A DNA stretch of 13,389 bases from JBHIBA01 sp046758845 (GTDB taxonomy: Bacteria > UBA8248 > JACPRG01 > G963555815): contig JBHIBA010000106.1 in NCBI GenBank assembly GCA_046758845.1, positions 1 to 13,389 of the forward strand, written 5' to 3'. Both the position numbers and the translations under genes were made by a program. Positions 6,785 through 13,389 of this stretch are shown here, one piece after another. Below the pieces are notes generated by a model, which saw nothing but the letters and a program-made list of their open reading frames with translations, made no database searches and was not told the origin of the DNA. The first letter of the stretch is position 1. Every line of letters starts with the position of its first letter.

Positions 6785-8089
6785 TCAGAAAACCCGCTGG
6801 CTTTGCACAGGCGTCGCAAGGGCCAGCAGGGCGCGTTCGACGATGTCTTTTCGAAGCGCCCGTTCTCCTTTCGGGCCCAGTTCGGGATTCCCGACCACGT
6901 GCGGAACACCGGCGCCCAGAATGATGCGACATGCGCCCACGTTCTTAGCAACCGAGATCAATGTGGAGATGAGGGCCGACGGAATGCCCTCTCTATCCAT
7001 CTCCTTGGCGACCGCTGACCCGCAGCGGGTGCAGGTCCCTCAGGAAGAGGTCAGGAGGACAGCGTCCACGCCGCGCTTTTTCAGATCCTGGGCCATTTCC
7101 CTGCCCATCCGCGCGGCCGATTCATAGGCCGTGCTGCAGCCGGCAAACGAATAGAATTCGCTGAAGAGATTGCCGAAGCGTCCCGCACGCTCCATTTCCC
7201 GGAGCGCATCCAGGGGGACAAGACGGTGGGGGTCCCCGTTGACGTCCATGGTTGAATATCCCCCATGATTAGCTTCATACGAGGAACGTTGGAGCGAGTC
7301 GAGCCCATCGATCCGATACTTCCCGTATCGGGTGGCCCTGGTGGAATCCAGCTTGTCGGGGTTGCCTTTCGGAACGAGTCCGCCAGTCGTGACGAGGGCG
7401 ATGGTGGCCTTATTCAGGTCCTGAACGGGCGGCGCAGGCGGCACCCTGTCGAACTTAGGTAAGACGAGTTCACTCTCGAAGGGCTGGCCGGCGATCTTGG
7501 CCTGGAGCATATCCAGCGCACGCGCCGCTCCTTTCTTCTCCATGTAGAAATTTTTCCGGAAGCCTCGCGGAAAGTAACCTTCCTCCCGAGCGGAACGAAG
7601 GTCCTCTCCCCGCATCAGCTTGAGGCCCAGACGGGCCATTCCTTGAAGGGCGGCGTTCATCCCGCCCACATTGTCGGAGGTGTGGACGATGTACGCGTAC
7701 TTCCGATACTCCAGGCCCGGGTTCTCCTCCGCCATTCCTGTGACGGTAGGGATGTCGAGGGACTGGGCGACTAACTGGCAAAGCGCACCGCAGGCATTTC
7801 CGTAACGGCCCGCGTTAAATGCCGGCCCGGCGATGAAGAGACCGGGATTCGCCCCTTTCACAAGATCCACGATTTTTGCTGCCGCTTCACCGGCCTGTTC
7901 CGAGAAGTAGTCGTCACCGCACGTCACCGTCAGGACGATTTCCGCGTTCCCGCACATGGCGTCCTGCAAAGGGCGACCCGGACCCACAGGACCCTCCAAC
8001 TGGGTGGGTTCCAGGGAAGCCTTGTCCTCGCCGCCGAATCCGGCGAAGAACTGATTCAGGTAATGGACAACGCGAATTCGAGCGGACAT
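6785..8089 (-). CDS. grdB: Selenoprotein GrdB, protein B gamma subunit of glycine/sarcosine/betaine-type reductase
   Basis: GrdB is the selenocysteine-containing subunit of protein B, which binds the substrate with GrdE and hands a carboxymethyl group to the selenoprotein GrdA. The full frame from ATG 8087-8089 to TGA 6785-6787 gives 434 residues, the family's usual length, if the TGA at 7040-7042 is read as selenocysteine 350. Around it the protein reads LLTSS-U-GTCTRCGSAVAKE, giving the UxxCxxC motif known from GrdB. The N-terminus VVHYLNQFFAGFGGEDKA and the C-terminus IPHVVGNPELGPKGE-like segment (here GAGVPHVVGNPELGPKGE) lie on opposite sides of the TGA in the same frame and both match GrdB. 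An upstream ATG at 8344 is ruled out because it lies inside grdE; GGAG at 8098-8101 fits the chosen start. It follows grdE by 22 bases. Ordinary gene calling would split this gene or call it broken. The substrate is unknown. Confidence 0.92.
7010..7037 (-). promoter_or_regulatory. Candidate bacterial SECIS stem-loop behind the grdB UGA
   Basis: Starting two bases after the TGA (7040-7042), the minus strand can fold: GACC (7037-7034) with GGTC (7013-7010), TG (7033-7032) with CA (7017-7016), and ACCCG (7030-7026) with CGGGT (7022-7018). The loop is CTG, with C7031 bulged on one side and G7015-C7014 on the other. This is 11 pairs in the place where bacterial SECIS elements lie, with a G at the loop base. 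The loop is about 14 bases from the UGA, slightly nearer than in typical cases. Pairing was found by eye; function is inferred. Confidence 0.5.
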
Positions 8090-8097
8090 GGCCGGTT

Positions 8098-8101
8098 CTC
8101 C
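8098..8101 (-). promoter_or_regulatory. Ribosome binding site that sets the grdB start
   Basis: GGAG on the minus strand, eight bases before the ATG at 8087-8089. It lies in the 22-base gap behind the grdE stop and supports this ATG over the upstream one at 8344. Confidence 0.7.
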
Positions 8102-8111
8102 AAAAGAGAAA

Positions 8112-9392
8112 CTAGATCTCCAGAGCGGCCAGATAATTGTCGCCGAACAGGCTGATGGCTCCGGGGATTCTGTTGTAACTGGCCTCCACGGGTTCCCGCG
8201 GATCTTGTTCAAAATCTTTGAGGCGCACGCCCCCCAACACCCGCTCCATTCCGGGAAGCCGTAGCCCCTCGGCGGTATTCCCCGCGGCGACGATGGCATC
8301 GGCCCGCGGGCTCGAGTCCACAAGGGCGCCCGCAGACGAACCACCCTCTCCGGCGGATTCCATGGTCAAAAGTGTGGTCTTGATCCCTCGGTCCTCACAC
8401 TTCTCGCAAATCTGCATCAGGTCGGTGTCGGCCTGTCCGCCGGAATCCTTTGTGACGATGACCCCATCCGCCCCGAGCACGTCCCTCGCCAGCCGAGCCG
8501 TCATTTCTGCATGAAAGGATTTCTCCCAGAGAAGCTTGGGGTGATTCGTCACGATTGTGCCGGCATAGAGAATGGTACTCTCGTGGGCATCGTAAAGCGT
8601 CCGAATGACACCGTGGTTGAGGTGGTTGTAGGTCACGTTCTTGGAGGGCCGGCAAAAGCCCGACCAGACGATGGCCCCGTCCATCACCTCGTTGGGGTGA
8701 ATGAGCGTTGGAATCAGATCTCGCGTGTTCTTCCCATAAAGGAGCATGTCTCTCGCGTCGCCCTGAGAGTAAATGGGATAGATGTATGCGATTCTGGGGA
8801 GGGAATCGTGGCGGACACCTGTCTTTGGGAACGAGGAGAGCTCAAACTGTTCCGCGCCCTCGGGCGAGTTTGAGCGGGTGGCCTCACCGAGGTAGAGGGA
8901 GGCCCGGACGCCAGCCTCGACGGCCGCCCTCGCGAATTCACCCCGTCCCAGGCCCTCGGCGGGCGTCAGGGTCACAACGACGGTCTCGAGACTCGCGAAC
9001 TGGCTGAGTTCGACGCAGGGCCCCGTCATATCCAGGAAAGCGTCCTCCGCGCCGTCCAACGGCCCGCACGTCACGACGCTCACCCCCTTCAGGACGTTCG
9101 TGCTTCCGCTGCCGGCAAGCGTAGAGGGTCCGAGAATCCCGGAGAAGGTCTCCCCGCCCCCCTCGGCCTTAATCCGGGGCTCGAAGATGTCGAGGATATT
9201 GATGATCCGGCAGGACTCACCCGGATGGGCGAGATCGATTTCAACGGAACGAAGCCGCGTGTTCTCCAAGAGAAGGTCCCGCAATTCCTGTCGGTTCACA
9301 AGTAGCCTGCGGCCGTCTAGACCCGTTTTCTGAGCATCCTCAATTTTGTCTACCGGGAAGGAGTTCAGTGTCAGCTTCACGGTGCACCCCAT
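8112..9392 (-). CDS. grdE: GrdE, proprotein of protein B alpha/beta subunits of glycine/sarcosine/betaine-type reductase
   Basis: GrdE is made as one chain and, in characterised enzymes, cleaves itself at a cysteine near the middle to form two subunits, one capped by a pyruvoyl group that holds the amine substrate as a Schiff base. The 426 residues match the family's length. Family-like stretches are DLAHPGESCRIINILDIFEPRIKAEGG split around residues 53-80, SGSTNVLKGVSVVTCG (95-110), TLIHPNEVMDGAIVWSG (229-245) and LGADGVIVTKDSGGQADTDL in the C-terminal half. Cys247, in SGFC just after MDGAIV, is the likely cleavage residue. The ATG at 9390-9392 adds four residues before a GTG at 9378-9380; the GTG start would give MKLTLN, closer to the usual N-terminus, with GGGGTG just upstream, so either is possible. 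It is the first gene of the grdE-grdB pair. No grdA, grdC or grdD is present in the window. Confidence 0.9.
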   Translation of the reverse strand: MGCTVKLTLNSFPVDKIEDAQKTGLDGRRLLVNRQELRDLLLENTRLRSVEIDLAHPGESCRIINILDIFEPRIKAEGGGETFSGILGPSTLAGSGSTNVLKGVSVVTCGPLDGAEDAFLDMTGPCVELSQFASLETVVVTLTPAEGLGRGEFARAAVEAGVRASLYLGEATRSNSPEGAEQFELSSFPKTGVRHDSLPRIAYIYPIYSQGDARDMLLYGKNTRDLIPTLIHPNEVMDGAIVWSGFCRPSKNVTYNHLNHGVIRTLYDAHESTILYAGTIVTNHPKLLWEKSFHAEMTARLARDVLGADGVIVTKDSGGQADTDLMQICEKCEDRGIKTTLLTMESAGEGGSSAGALVDSSPRADAIVAAGNTAEGLRLPGMERVLGGVRLKDFEQDPREPVEASYNRIPGAISLFGDNYLAALEI

Positions 9393-9673
9393 TCACGCCA
9401 TCGGCTTTCAGAACTCGATCGAATGGCCCGAAGGCTGGAGCGTTTCGAGGAACCTTGTCCGGTCATTCTGGCGGACCTCATGACAATGTATCGATTCCAC
9501 GAGGATTCCCCATTTCAAACTGCGAGGGGCCATTCCCGGCCACCATCGCCGTTTGAAGCGATTAGAGTCCCTTCCTTCGGGCCTGTCAACGCTGTTTGGA
9601 ACCCACCCAACAGGGTCCAAGAGCCAAAAGTTTTCTCGGACAACGTGGGCCGATCTAAAGGGCGCACGTCCGT
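9393..9673. other. Intergenic region upstream of grdE
   Basis: These 281 bases lie between the stop of the MetE-family remnant and grdE, both on the minus strand. It should hold the grdE promoter, but I could not pick out a -35/-10 pair, a terminator or an RNA gene. The open minus-strand frame across it (9408-9812) overlaps the remnant and resembles nothing. Confidence 0.4.
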
Positions 9674-10177
9674 TCAGCCCCAGACACGGCGGGCGACGTC
9701 GACCACCAGCCTGAGCTTTTTCCCCTGATCCTCGGCCGTCACCGGGTTGCCCGAGACGGCGCTTGCGAAGCCGCACTGTGGGCTCAACGCCAGGCGCTCG
9801 AGCGCCATGCACCTGCTCGCCTCGTCGATGCGCCGCCGCAATTCATCCGGCGATTCGAGCGCCGGCGTCTTGGTGCTGACAAGCCCGAGCACAACGACCT
9901 TGTCGTCCGGCACGCTCCTCAAAGGCTCGAAATCCCCCGCCCGCGGCGAGTCGTACTCAAGGAAAAAGGCGTCCACTTCGACCTCGTTGAACAGCCGTTC
10001 CGCCACGTACTGGTAACTTCCTTCCGAGAGCCATTTCCCCTTGAAGTTGCCGCGGCACAGGTGCATGGCGATCGTCATCCCCTCGGGACTGCCGGCCAGA
10101 GAGGCGTTGATGAGGCCGATGTACTTGCCGACCAGCGCCTTGGGGTCCTCGCCGCTCGCCCGCACGGACAGCCGCAC
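9674..10177 (-). pseudogene. 5'-truncated MetE-family (cobalamin-independent methionine synthase-like) gene
   Basis: About 167 residues match the C-terminal half of the short MetE-like methyltransferases, which transfer a methyl group to a thiol through a zinc site in a TIM barrel. Visible marks are MTIAMHLCRGNF with a zinc-ligand-like His/Cys, FLEYDSPRAGDFEPL, VVLGLVSTKTPALE, and LSPQCGFAS, where the Cys is the family's second zinc Cys. The stop is TGA at 9674-9676. Going upstream, similarity runs through YIGLINASLAG and VRLSVRASGEDP to about 10177. Beyond that the DNA codes on the other strand for an acyl-CoA ligase, so the N-terminal half is missing. No stop or frameshift lies within the remaining part, so the break is recent or an assembly join. 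The open frame runs on to 10447 but that extension is antisense to the ligase. Confidence 0.8.
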
Positions 10178-11023
10178 CGCACCGTAGTCTTTCTGCCGCT
10201 CTGCCACATCCTGGGACGAGACGTAGCCATCACGCTGCCCCTGTTGACGCGGATGGTGCCGCACTACGGCGAGAGCCTGGAGGATCTGCCCCTGACCCTG
10301 TTCGAGGTGGCGCCAACGATACTGTTCACCGTACCACGCTACCTGCAGAAGTTCGCATCCCAAGTGCTGGTCGGGATAGGGAACACGACGCCCGTCAAGC
10401 GGGCGATCTACGAGCTCGCCATGCGGTTCGGCCGACGCTATGCGCACGCCCGCTGGGAGGGTCGCACAGGCGCGGCGGCGGCGCTACTGTATCGTCTTCT
10501 GCACGCCTTGGCCTTTCGCCCGATACTGAACAAAATCGGCCTGGACAAGCTTCGCCTTCTGCTCTGCGGCGGAGCGCCCCTGCCGCCGGAAACCATGGCA
10601 CCGTGGCAGATCTACGGCGTCAACGTGTCGGAGATCTACGGCCAGACGGAGACCGCGGGAGCGATCATCACTGGCCAGGAGCCTTATTTCCCCCGTCCGG
10701 GCAACGTCGGCACCGCGCCGGACGGATGGGAGGTCGCTCTCGGGAAGGACGGTGAGATCCTGGTCCAAGGGGCCGACATCTTCGATGGATACTGGCAGAA
10801 ACCCGAGGAGAGGCGCGAGGTGGTGGACGGGGCGGGATGGCTCCATACCGGGGACGTGGGCGCCTGGAACAACGGGAAGCTGCACATCGTCGATCGCGCG
10901 CGTGACTTCATTGTCACCTCGGCCGGAAAGACGCTCAGCCCCACCTACATCGAAAATACGTTGCGCGCCAGCCCGTACATCAGCGAGGCGGTTGTCTTCG
11001 GCCACGACCGCAACTACGTAACC
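10178..11023 (+). pseudogene. Internal fragment of a long-chain acyl-CoA ligase (AMP-binding, FadD-like)
   Basis: About 282 codons encode the middle of an adenylate-forming long-chain fatty acid CoA ligase. The fragment runs from VVFLPLCHILGRD through VPRYLQKF, LLLCGGAPLPPE, the AMP-binding motif IYGQTETAG, GWLHTGDVGAW and the hinge region DRARDFIVTSAGKTLSP-TYIEN, to GHDRNYVT. Missing are some 200 or more N-terminal residues including the phosphate-binding loop, and the C-terminal end with the catalytic lysine, so no active enzyme can come from it. The frame has no internal stop; it ends at TGA 11039-11041 after running out of frame into livK sequence. Such ligases commonly sit beside liv transporter genes, so the fragment fits its right-hand neighbours better than the MetE remnant on its left. 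Both ends are sharp breaks. Confidence 0.88.
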
Positions 11024-11954
11024 CCCGAGGGCTGCCGCTGACGCCAAGAAGTTCGTCAGTCAGAGGAACGTTCTCCTGCTGATGTTCGGGAGCCTTTCGA
11101 GCACCTACGCGCCGGTGGTCGCCGAGACCCGAAAGGCCGGATTGCCGCTGCTTTTCTCCGGTGGCGTCTGTCCGAAAGCAGTGTTCCCCCCGGCCGACAA
11201 GCTGCAATTCTGCACGACGGCTTACGCCGCGGACTTGGACAGCGAGTTCGCCATGCGCTTCATCAAAGAGCACGCAAAAGGACCGGTCAGGCTCGGGTTC
11301 GCCGCGATGAGCATCCCGATTTCGCGGGGGAGCATCGACCACGCCGAGAAGGTGGCCAAATCCCTCGGCATGCAAACGGTGGACAAGGAGATCATCCCAC
11401 CGCCCACGCCGAACTACGCCCCCTTCGCCACCAAGCCCAAGGCGGCGGATGCAAATTGGGTGTTTTCATGGGCGCCATGGGTGACCCAGGTGAAGACGTT
11501 CGAAGCGCTGCGCAAACTCGGCTGGAAAGGCAAGTACCTCGCGTATGGTCACATTAACTCGGAGGAGGAGCTGGCGCGCCTCAAAGACGACGGCTTTTAC
11601 GTATTCGGCGCCAACGCCATGTTCCAGGACAATCTCGGGATCCACAAGGAGATCCGGGCGGCTGCCAAGAAGTACGGCGCACGGTACCCCGTCACGCAGC
11701 TCAGCGAAGGGTGGGTCGCCGCGATGGCGCTGGAGCAGATGCTGAAGAAAGTCTCCTGGCCGCCCAGCCGGGAAAAGGTCGTTGCCGCCATGAATGGAGT
11801 CAATGTTAACCTCCGCGGCCTTCGCGGTGGCGGGCTTGAGTGGACCAAGAGCAACCACTTCCGGACCAAGATGTACCACCGGGTCTATCGCTGGAACAGC
11901 GGAAAGCAGGGGATCGTGAAGGTCAAGAATTGGGTGCAGAAAGACATCAAGTGA
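11024..11954 (+). pseudogene. livK: 5'-truncated branched-chain amino acid ABC transporter substrate-binding protein (LivK-like)
   Basis: About 305 residues match the periplasmic type I binding proteins of LivK type, which capture branched-chain amino acids or related compounds for LivHM. The frame opens after TAA at 11019-11021 and the match begins with AADAKKFVSQRNVLLLMFGS, a region normally some 90-110 residues into the precursor. The signal peptide and first part of lobe 1 are therefore missing. The rest is complete to a TGA at 11952-11954, including GLPLLFSGG, LGFAAMSIPISRG and QLSEGWVAAMALEQML. A downstream ATG at 11082 would give 290 residues without a signal peptide, so the product could not reach the periplasm by the Sec route. 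The frame differs from that of the preceding ligase fragment. It is followed by livH after 129 bases. Confidence 0.85.
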
Positions 11955-11995
11955 CACACGATTCGCTCAACCTTCGCACCACTGCCGGGTGAGCG

Positions 11996-12013
11996 TCGCC
12001 GGAGTGCCGGCGA
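11996..12013 (+). other. Small intercistronic hairpin between livK and livH
   Basis: TCGCCGG (11996-12002) pairs with CCGGCGA (12007-12013), a perfect 7-bp stem with a 4-base loop. It stands just before a larger hairpin. Confidence 0.6.
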
Positions 12014-12020
12014 AGGGCCT

Positions 12021-12052
12021 GCCGCCCGGTTCCCACGGCGGGACCGGGCGGC
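12021..12052 (+). other. Large intercistronic hairpin between livK and livH
   Basis: The left arm (12021-12034, GCCGCCCGGTTCCC) pairs with the right arm (12040-12052, GGGACCGGGCGGC) over 13 bp with one bulged T and a 5-base loop. No U tract follows, so it is more likely an mRNA-stabilising or attenuating element that keeps binding-protein expression above that of the permease than a full terminator. That role is inferred from the common need for excess binding protein. Confidence 0.6.
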
Positions 12053-12083
12053 GTCCTCGCCCGAAACCTCGCAGCCGCGTCGC

Positions 12084-12956
12084 ATGCAACTCCTGACCAA
12101 TATCGTCGTCCTGACCGCGATCTACGCGCTGATCAGTTGCGGCTATGTCCTGGTCTACCGGGTGAGCCGGGTGCTCAACCTGGCTCATGGCGAACTGATG
12201 ATGGTGGGGGCTTACTTGCTCCTCACCACGGCCTCGCTGTTCGGCGATCACCCCCTGCTGGCCGTGGCTGCCTCTGTCCTGCTCAGCCTGGTGGTTGGCG
12301 TCCTCGTGTACGTATTGCTCATGCGCCGCATGACCGGAGAGTCGGTATTCGCCGCGGTGCTGGTCACAATCGCGCTCGGGATCCTGTTGAGGGGCGCCGT
12401 TGTCCTGATCTGGACGGGCCGCCTTCAATATCCGCTGGAGATACTGGGATGGGAGAACCCAGCAGCCAACCTGGGAAAAGGCGCCGCCGTCTCCGGCGCA
12501 GGCCTCCTGACCGTCGTCGTCACCGCCGCTACCTATCTTGGGCTATATGGCTTTTTCCGGTTCAGCCGGATGGGCATCCGCATGCGGGCGGCGGGGGAAA
12601 ATCCCCTGCTGGCGGCACAGCGGGGCATCGAGCTACACCTCGTTTACGCTTTGGCCTGGGGGATGGCAGTGTTCAGCGGCGGCGCCGCTGGCATGCTGCT
12701 CGCGAGCGACTCCGGCCTGGAGGCCACGATGGTGATCGTGGGACTCAAGGCCTTTCCGGCAGCGCTCGTGGGAGGTATGGACAGCCTATTGGGGGCCCTG
12801 ATCGGATCCTTCTTGGTGGCTACCTCCGAGGTGATTGCGATCCACTACATCGATCCGCTGGTGAGTGATGTGGTCCCTTTCGTGATGCTAACTCTGATGC
12901 TGATCATTCGCCCGTGGGGCCTGTTTGGCACAAAGGAAGATTGGGAACGGGTGTAG
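12084..12956 (+). CDS. livH: Branched-chain amino acid ABC transporter permease LivH
   Basis: LivH is one of two inner-membrane permeases of the LivFGHMK uptake system. The 290-aa protein is hydrophobic throughout, with about eight predicted membrane segments, and has the usual LivH length. Typical stretches are an N-terminal YALISCGYVLVYRVSRVLNL then AHGELMMVGAY, RAAGENPLLAAQRGI in the loop that contacts the ATPase, KAFPAALVGGMDSLLGALIG, and a C-terminal IIRPWGLFG. The start at ATG 12084-12086 gives the standard N-terminus, although no clear Shine-Dalgarno precedes it. The livM start follows the TAG stop after three bases, so the two are co-transcribed and perhaps translationally coupled. 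Substrate cannot be told from the permease; amino acids, amides, urea and aromatic acids are all known for this family. Confidence 0.95.
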   Translation: MQLLTNIVVLTAIYALISCGYVLVYRVSRVLNLAHGELMMVGAYLLLTTASLFGDHPLLAVAASVLLSLVVGVLVYVLLMRRMTGESVFAAVLVTIALGILLRGAVVLIWTGRLQYPLEILGWENPAANLGKGAAVSGAGLLTVVVTAATYLGLYGFFRFSRMGIRMRAAGENPLLAAQRGIELHLVYALAWGMAVFSGGAAGMLLASDSGLEATMVIVGLKAFPAALVGGMDSLLGALIGSFLVATSEVIAIHYIDPLVSDVVPFVMLTLMLIIRPWGLFGTKEDWERV

Positions 12957-12959
12957 ACC

Positions 12960-13389
12960 ATGGCGTACGCCAGCGGTTACTTCAAGACCGACTACGGCAG
13001 TGACATGGTTCTGGTCGAGACCCGGCTGCAGCGCCTTAGCCTGGCCGGGTTCGCCGTCGCGTTAGTCGCGTTCCCGTTCGCGGCCACGCCCTTCCTGCTC
13101 GACCTTGCCAATCAGGTGTATCTGGCGGTCATCGGCGCGGTTGCGCTGATGCTGCTGACCGGCTTTGCGGGGCAGGTCTCGCTGGGGCACGCGGGCTTTC
13201 TGGCGGCGGGCGCCTTCACCACGGGTATTTTGTTCAAGGAGCTGGCCGCGCCGTTCTGGGTCACACTGCCGGCCTCGGCGCTGGCGGGAGCCATGCTGGG
13301 GATCGTGTTCGGGCTGCCTTCGCTGCGCCTCAAGGGATTGTATCTGGCGGTAAGCACCCTGGCATTGCACTTCATCGTGGTCTTTCTAG
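12960..13389 (+). CDS. livM: Branched-chain amino acid ABC transporter permease LivM (cut by window end)
   Basis: A partial gene: 143 codons from ATG 12960-12962 to the window edge with no stop. The translation has the LivM signature GFAGQVSLGHAGFLAAGAF near residue 70, preceded by a short hydrophilic head and two hydrophobic segments, and followed by LPSLRLKGLYLAVSTLAL. LivM pairs with LivH to form the membrane channel. The start lies three bases after the livH stop. The missing part should be roughly 150-200 residues, and livG/livF ATPase genes would be expected beyond the edge. Confidence 0.93.
   Translation, partial: MAYASGYFKTDYGSDMVLVETRLQRLSLAGFAVALVAFPFAATPFLLDLANQVYLAVIGAVALMLLTGFAGQVSLGHAGFLAAGAFTTGILFKELAAPFWVTLPASALAGAMLGIVFGLPSLRLKGLYLAVSTLALHFIVVFL

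Noticed and set aside
6785..6787. A second Sec codon at the final TGA of grdB
   Set aside because: The protein already has its family length there and the sequence after it resembles no GrdB extension.
7040..7042. TGA inside grdB taken as a nonsense mutation making a pseudogene
   Set aside because: Both sides are in one frame, both match GrdB, the joined length is normal and the UxxCxxC motif is where Sec is known in this family.
8090..8344. N-terminal extension of grdB to the ATG at 8344
   Set aside because: The extra 85 codons lie within the 3' part of grdE, read as unrelated sequence, and the GrdB-like N-terminus with a Shine-Dalgarno starts at 8089.
10178..10447. N-terminal part of the 257-codon minus-strand frame as part of the MetE-like protein
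   Set aside because: The plus strand there encodes a recognisable acyl-CoA ligase, and the minus-strand translation loses all MetE resemblance.
12137..12868. 243-codon plus-strand frame overlapping livH
   Set aside because: Arg/Gly/Pro-rich out-of-frame reading of livH; not a protein family I recognise.
1..13389. CRISPR arrays, tRNA or rRNA genes, transposase genes
   Set aside because: No regularly spaced repeats, no cloverleaf-like or rRNA-like segments and no transposase similarity were seen by eye on either strand.

Overview
The window looks like a GC-rich bacterial genome fragment, probably a metagenome contig from an uncultured lineage. The bacterial signs are a secreted thioredoxin-fold protein with a DsbD-type domain, liv-type ABC transporter genes, and an in-frame UGA in grdB with a possible stem-loop right behind it, where bacterial SECIS elements lie. 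Against this stand gatE and gatD, a pair described as the archaeal enzyme that makes Gln-tRNA(Gln). I cannot assign a phylum from the sequence alone.

Layout. 1-493: no supported gene. 494-2431 (+): gatE, GTG start. 2432-2558: two 9-bp perfect palindromes that are inverted copies of one unit, lying between convergent genes. 2559-3953 (-): gatD. 3954-4202: AT-rich intergenic segment with inverted repeats. 4203-6680 (-): secreted DUF255/YyaL-type thioredoxin-domain protein with a DsbD-alpha-like C-terminus. 6785-8089 (-): grdB, a selenoprotein whose Sec codon (TGA, 7040-7042) splits it into two open frames. 8112-9392 (-): grdE, 22 bases upstream of grdB in one operon. 9674-10177 (-), 10178-11023 (+) and about 11024-11954 (+): three gene remnants (MetE family, long-chain acyl-CoA ligase, LivK-type binding protein) that abut at two sharp breaks. 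12084-12956 (+): livH. 12960 to the end (+): livM, cut by the window edge.

How the genes relate. GatD releases ammonia from glutamine and GatE uses it to amidate Glu-tRNA(Gln), so the first pair is one enzyme despite convergent orientation. GrdE and GrdB are the two polypeptides of protein B, the substrate-activating part of glycine/sarcosine/betaine-type reductases. The partner genes grdA, grdC and grdD are absent here, so the substrate and electron route are open. LivK, LivH and LivM belong to a branched-chain amino acid or related uptake system, but livK is broken in this sequence.

The most notable points are the selenoprotein GrdB, the archaeal-type GatDE in a bacterial-looking setting, the DUF255-DsbD-alpha fusion, and the mosaic of truncated genes at 9.7-12.0 kb. 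That mosaic is either a recent rearrangement or an assembly chimera. If it is a chimera, the left part (up to about 10.18 kb) and the right part (from about 11.02 kb) may come from different genomes.
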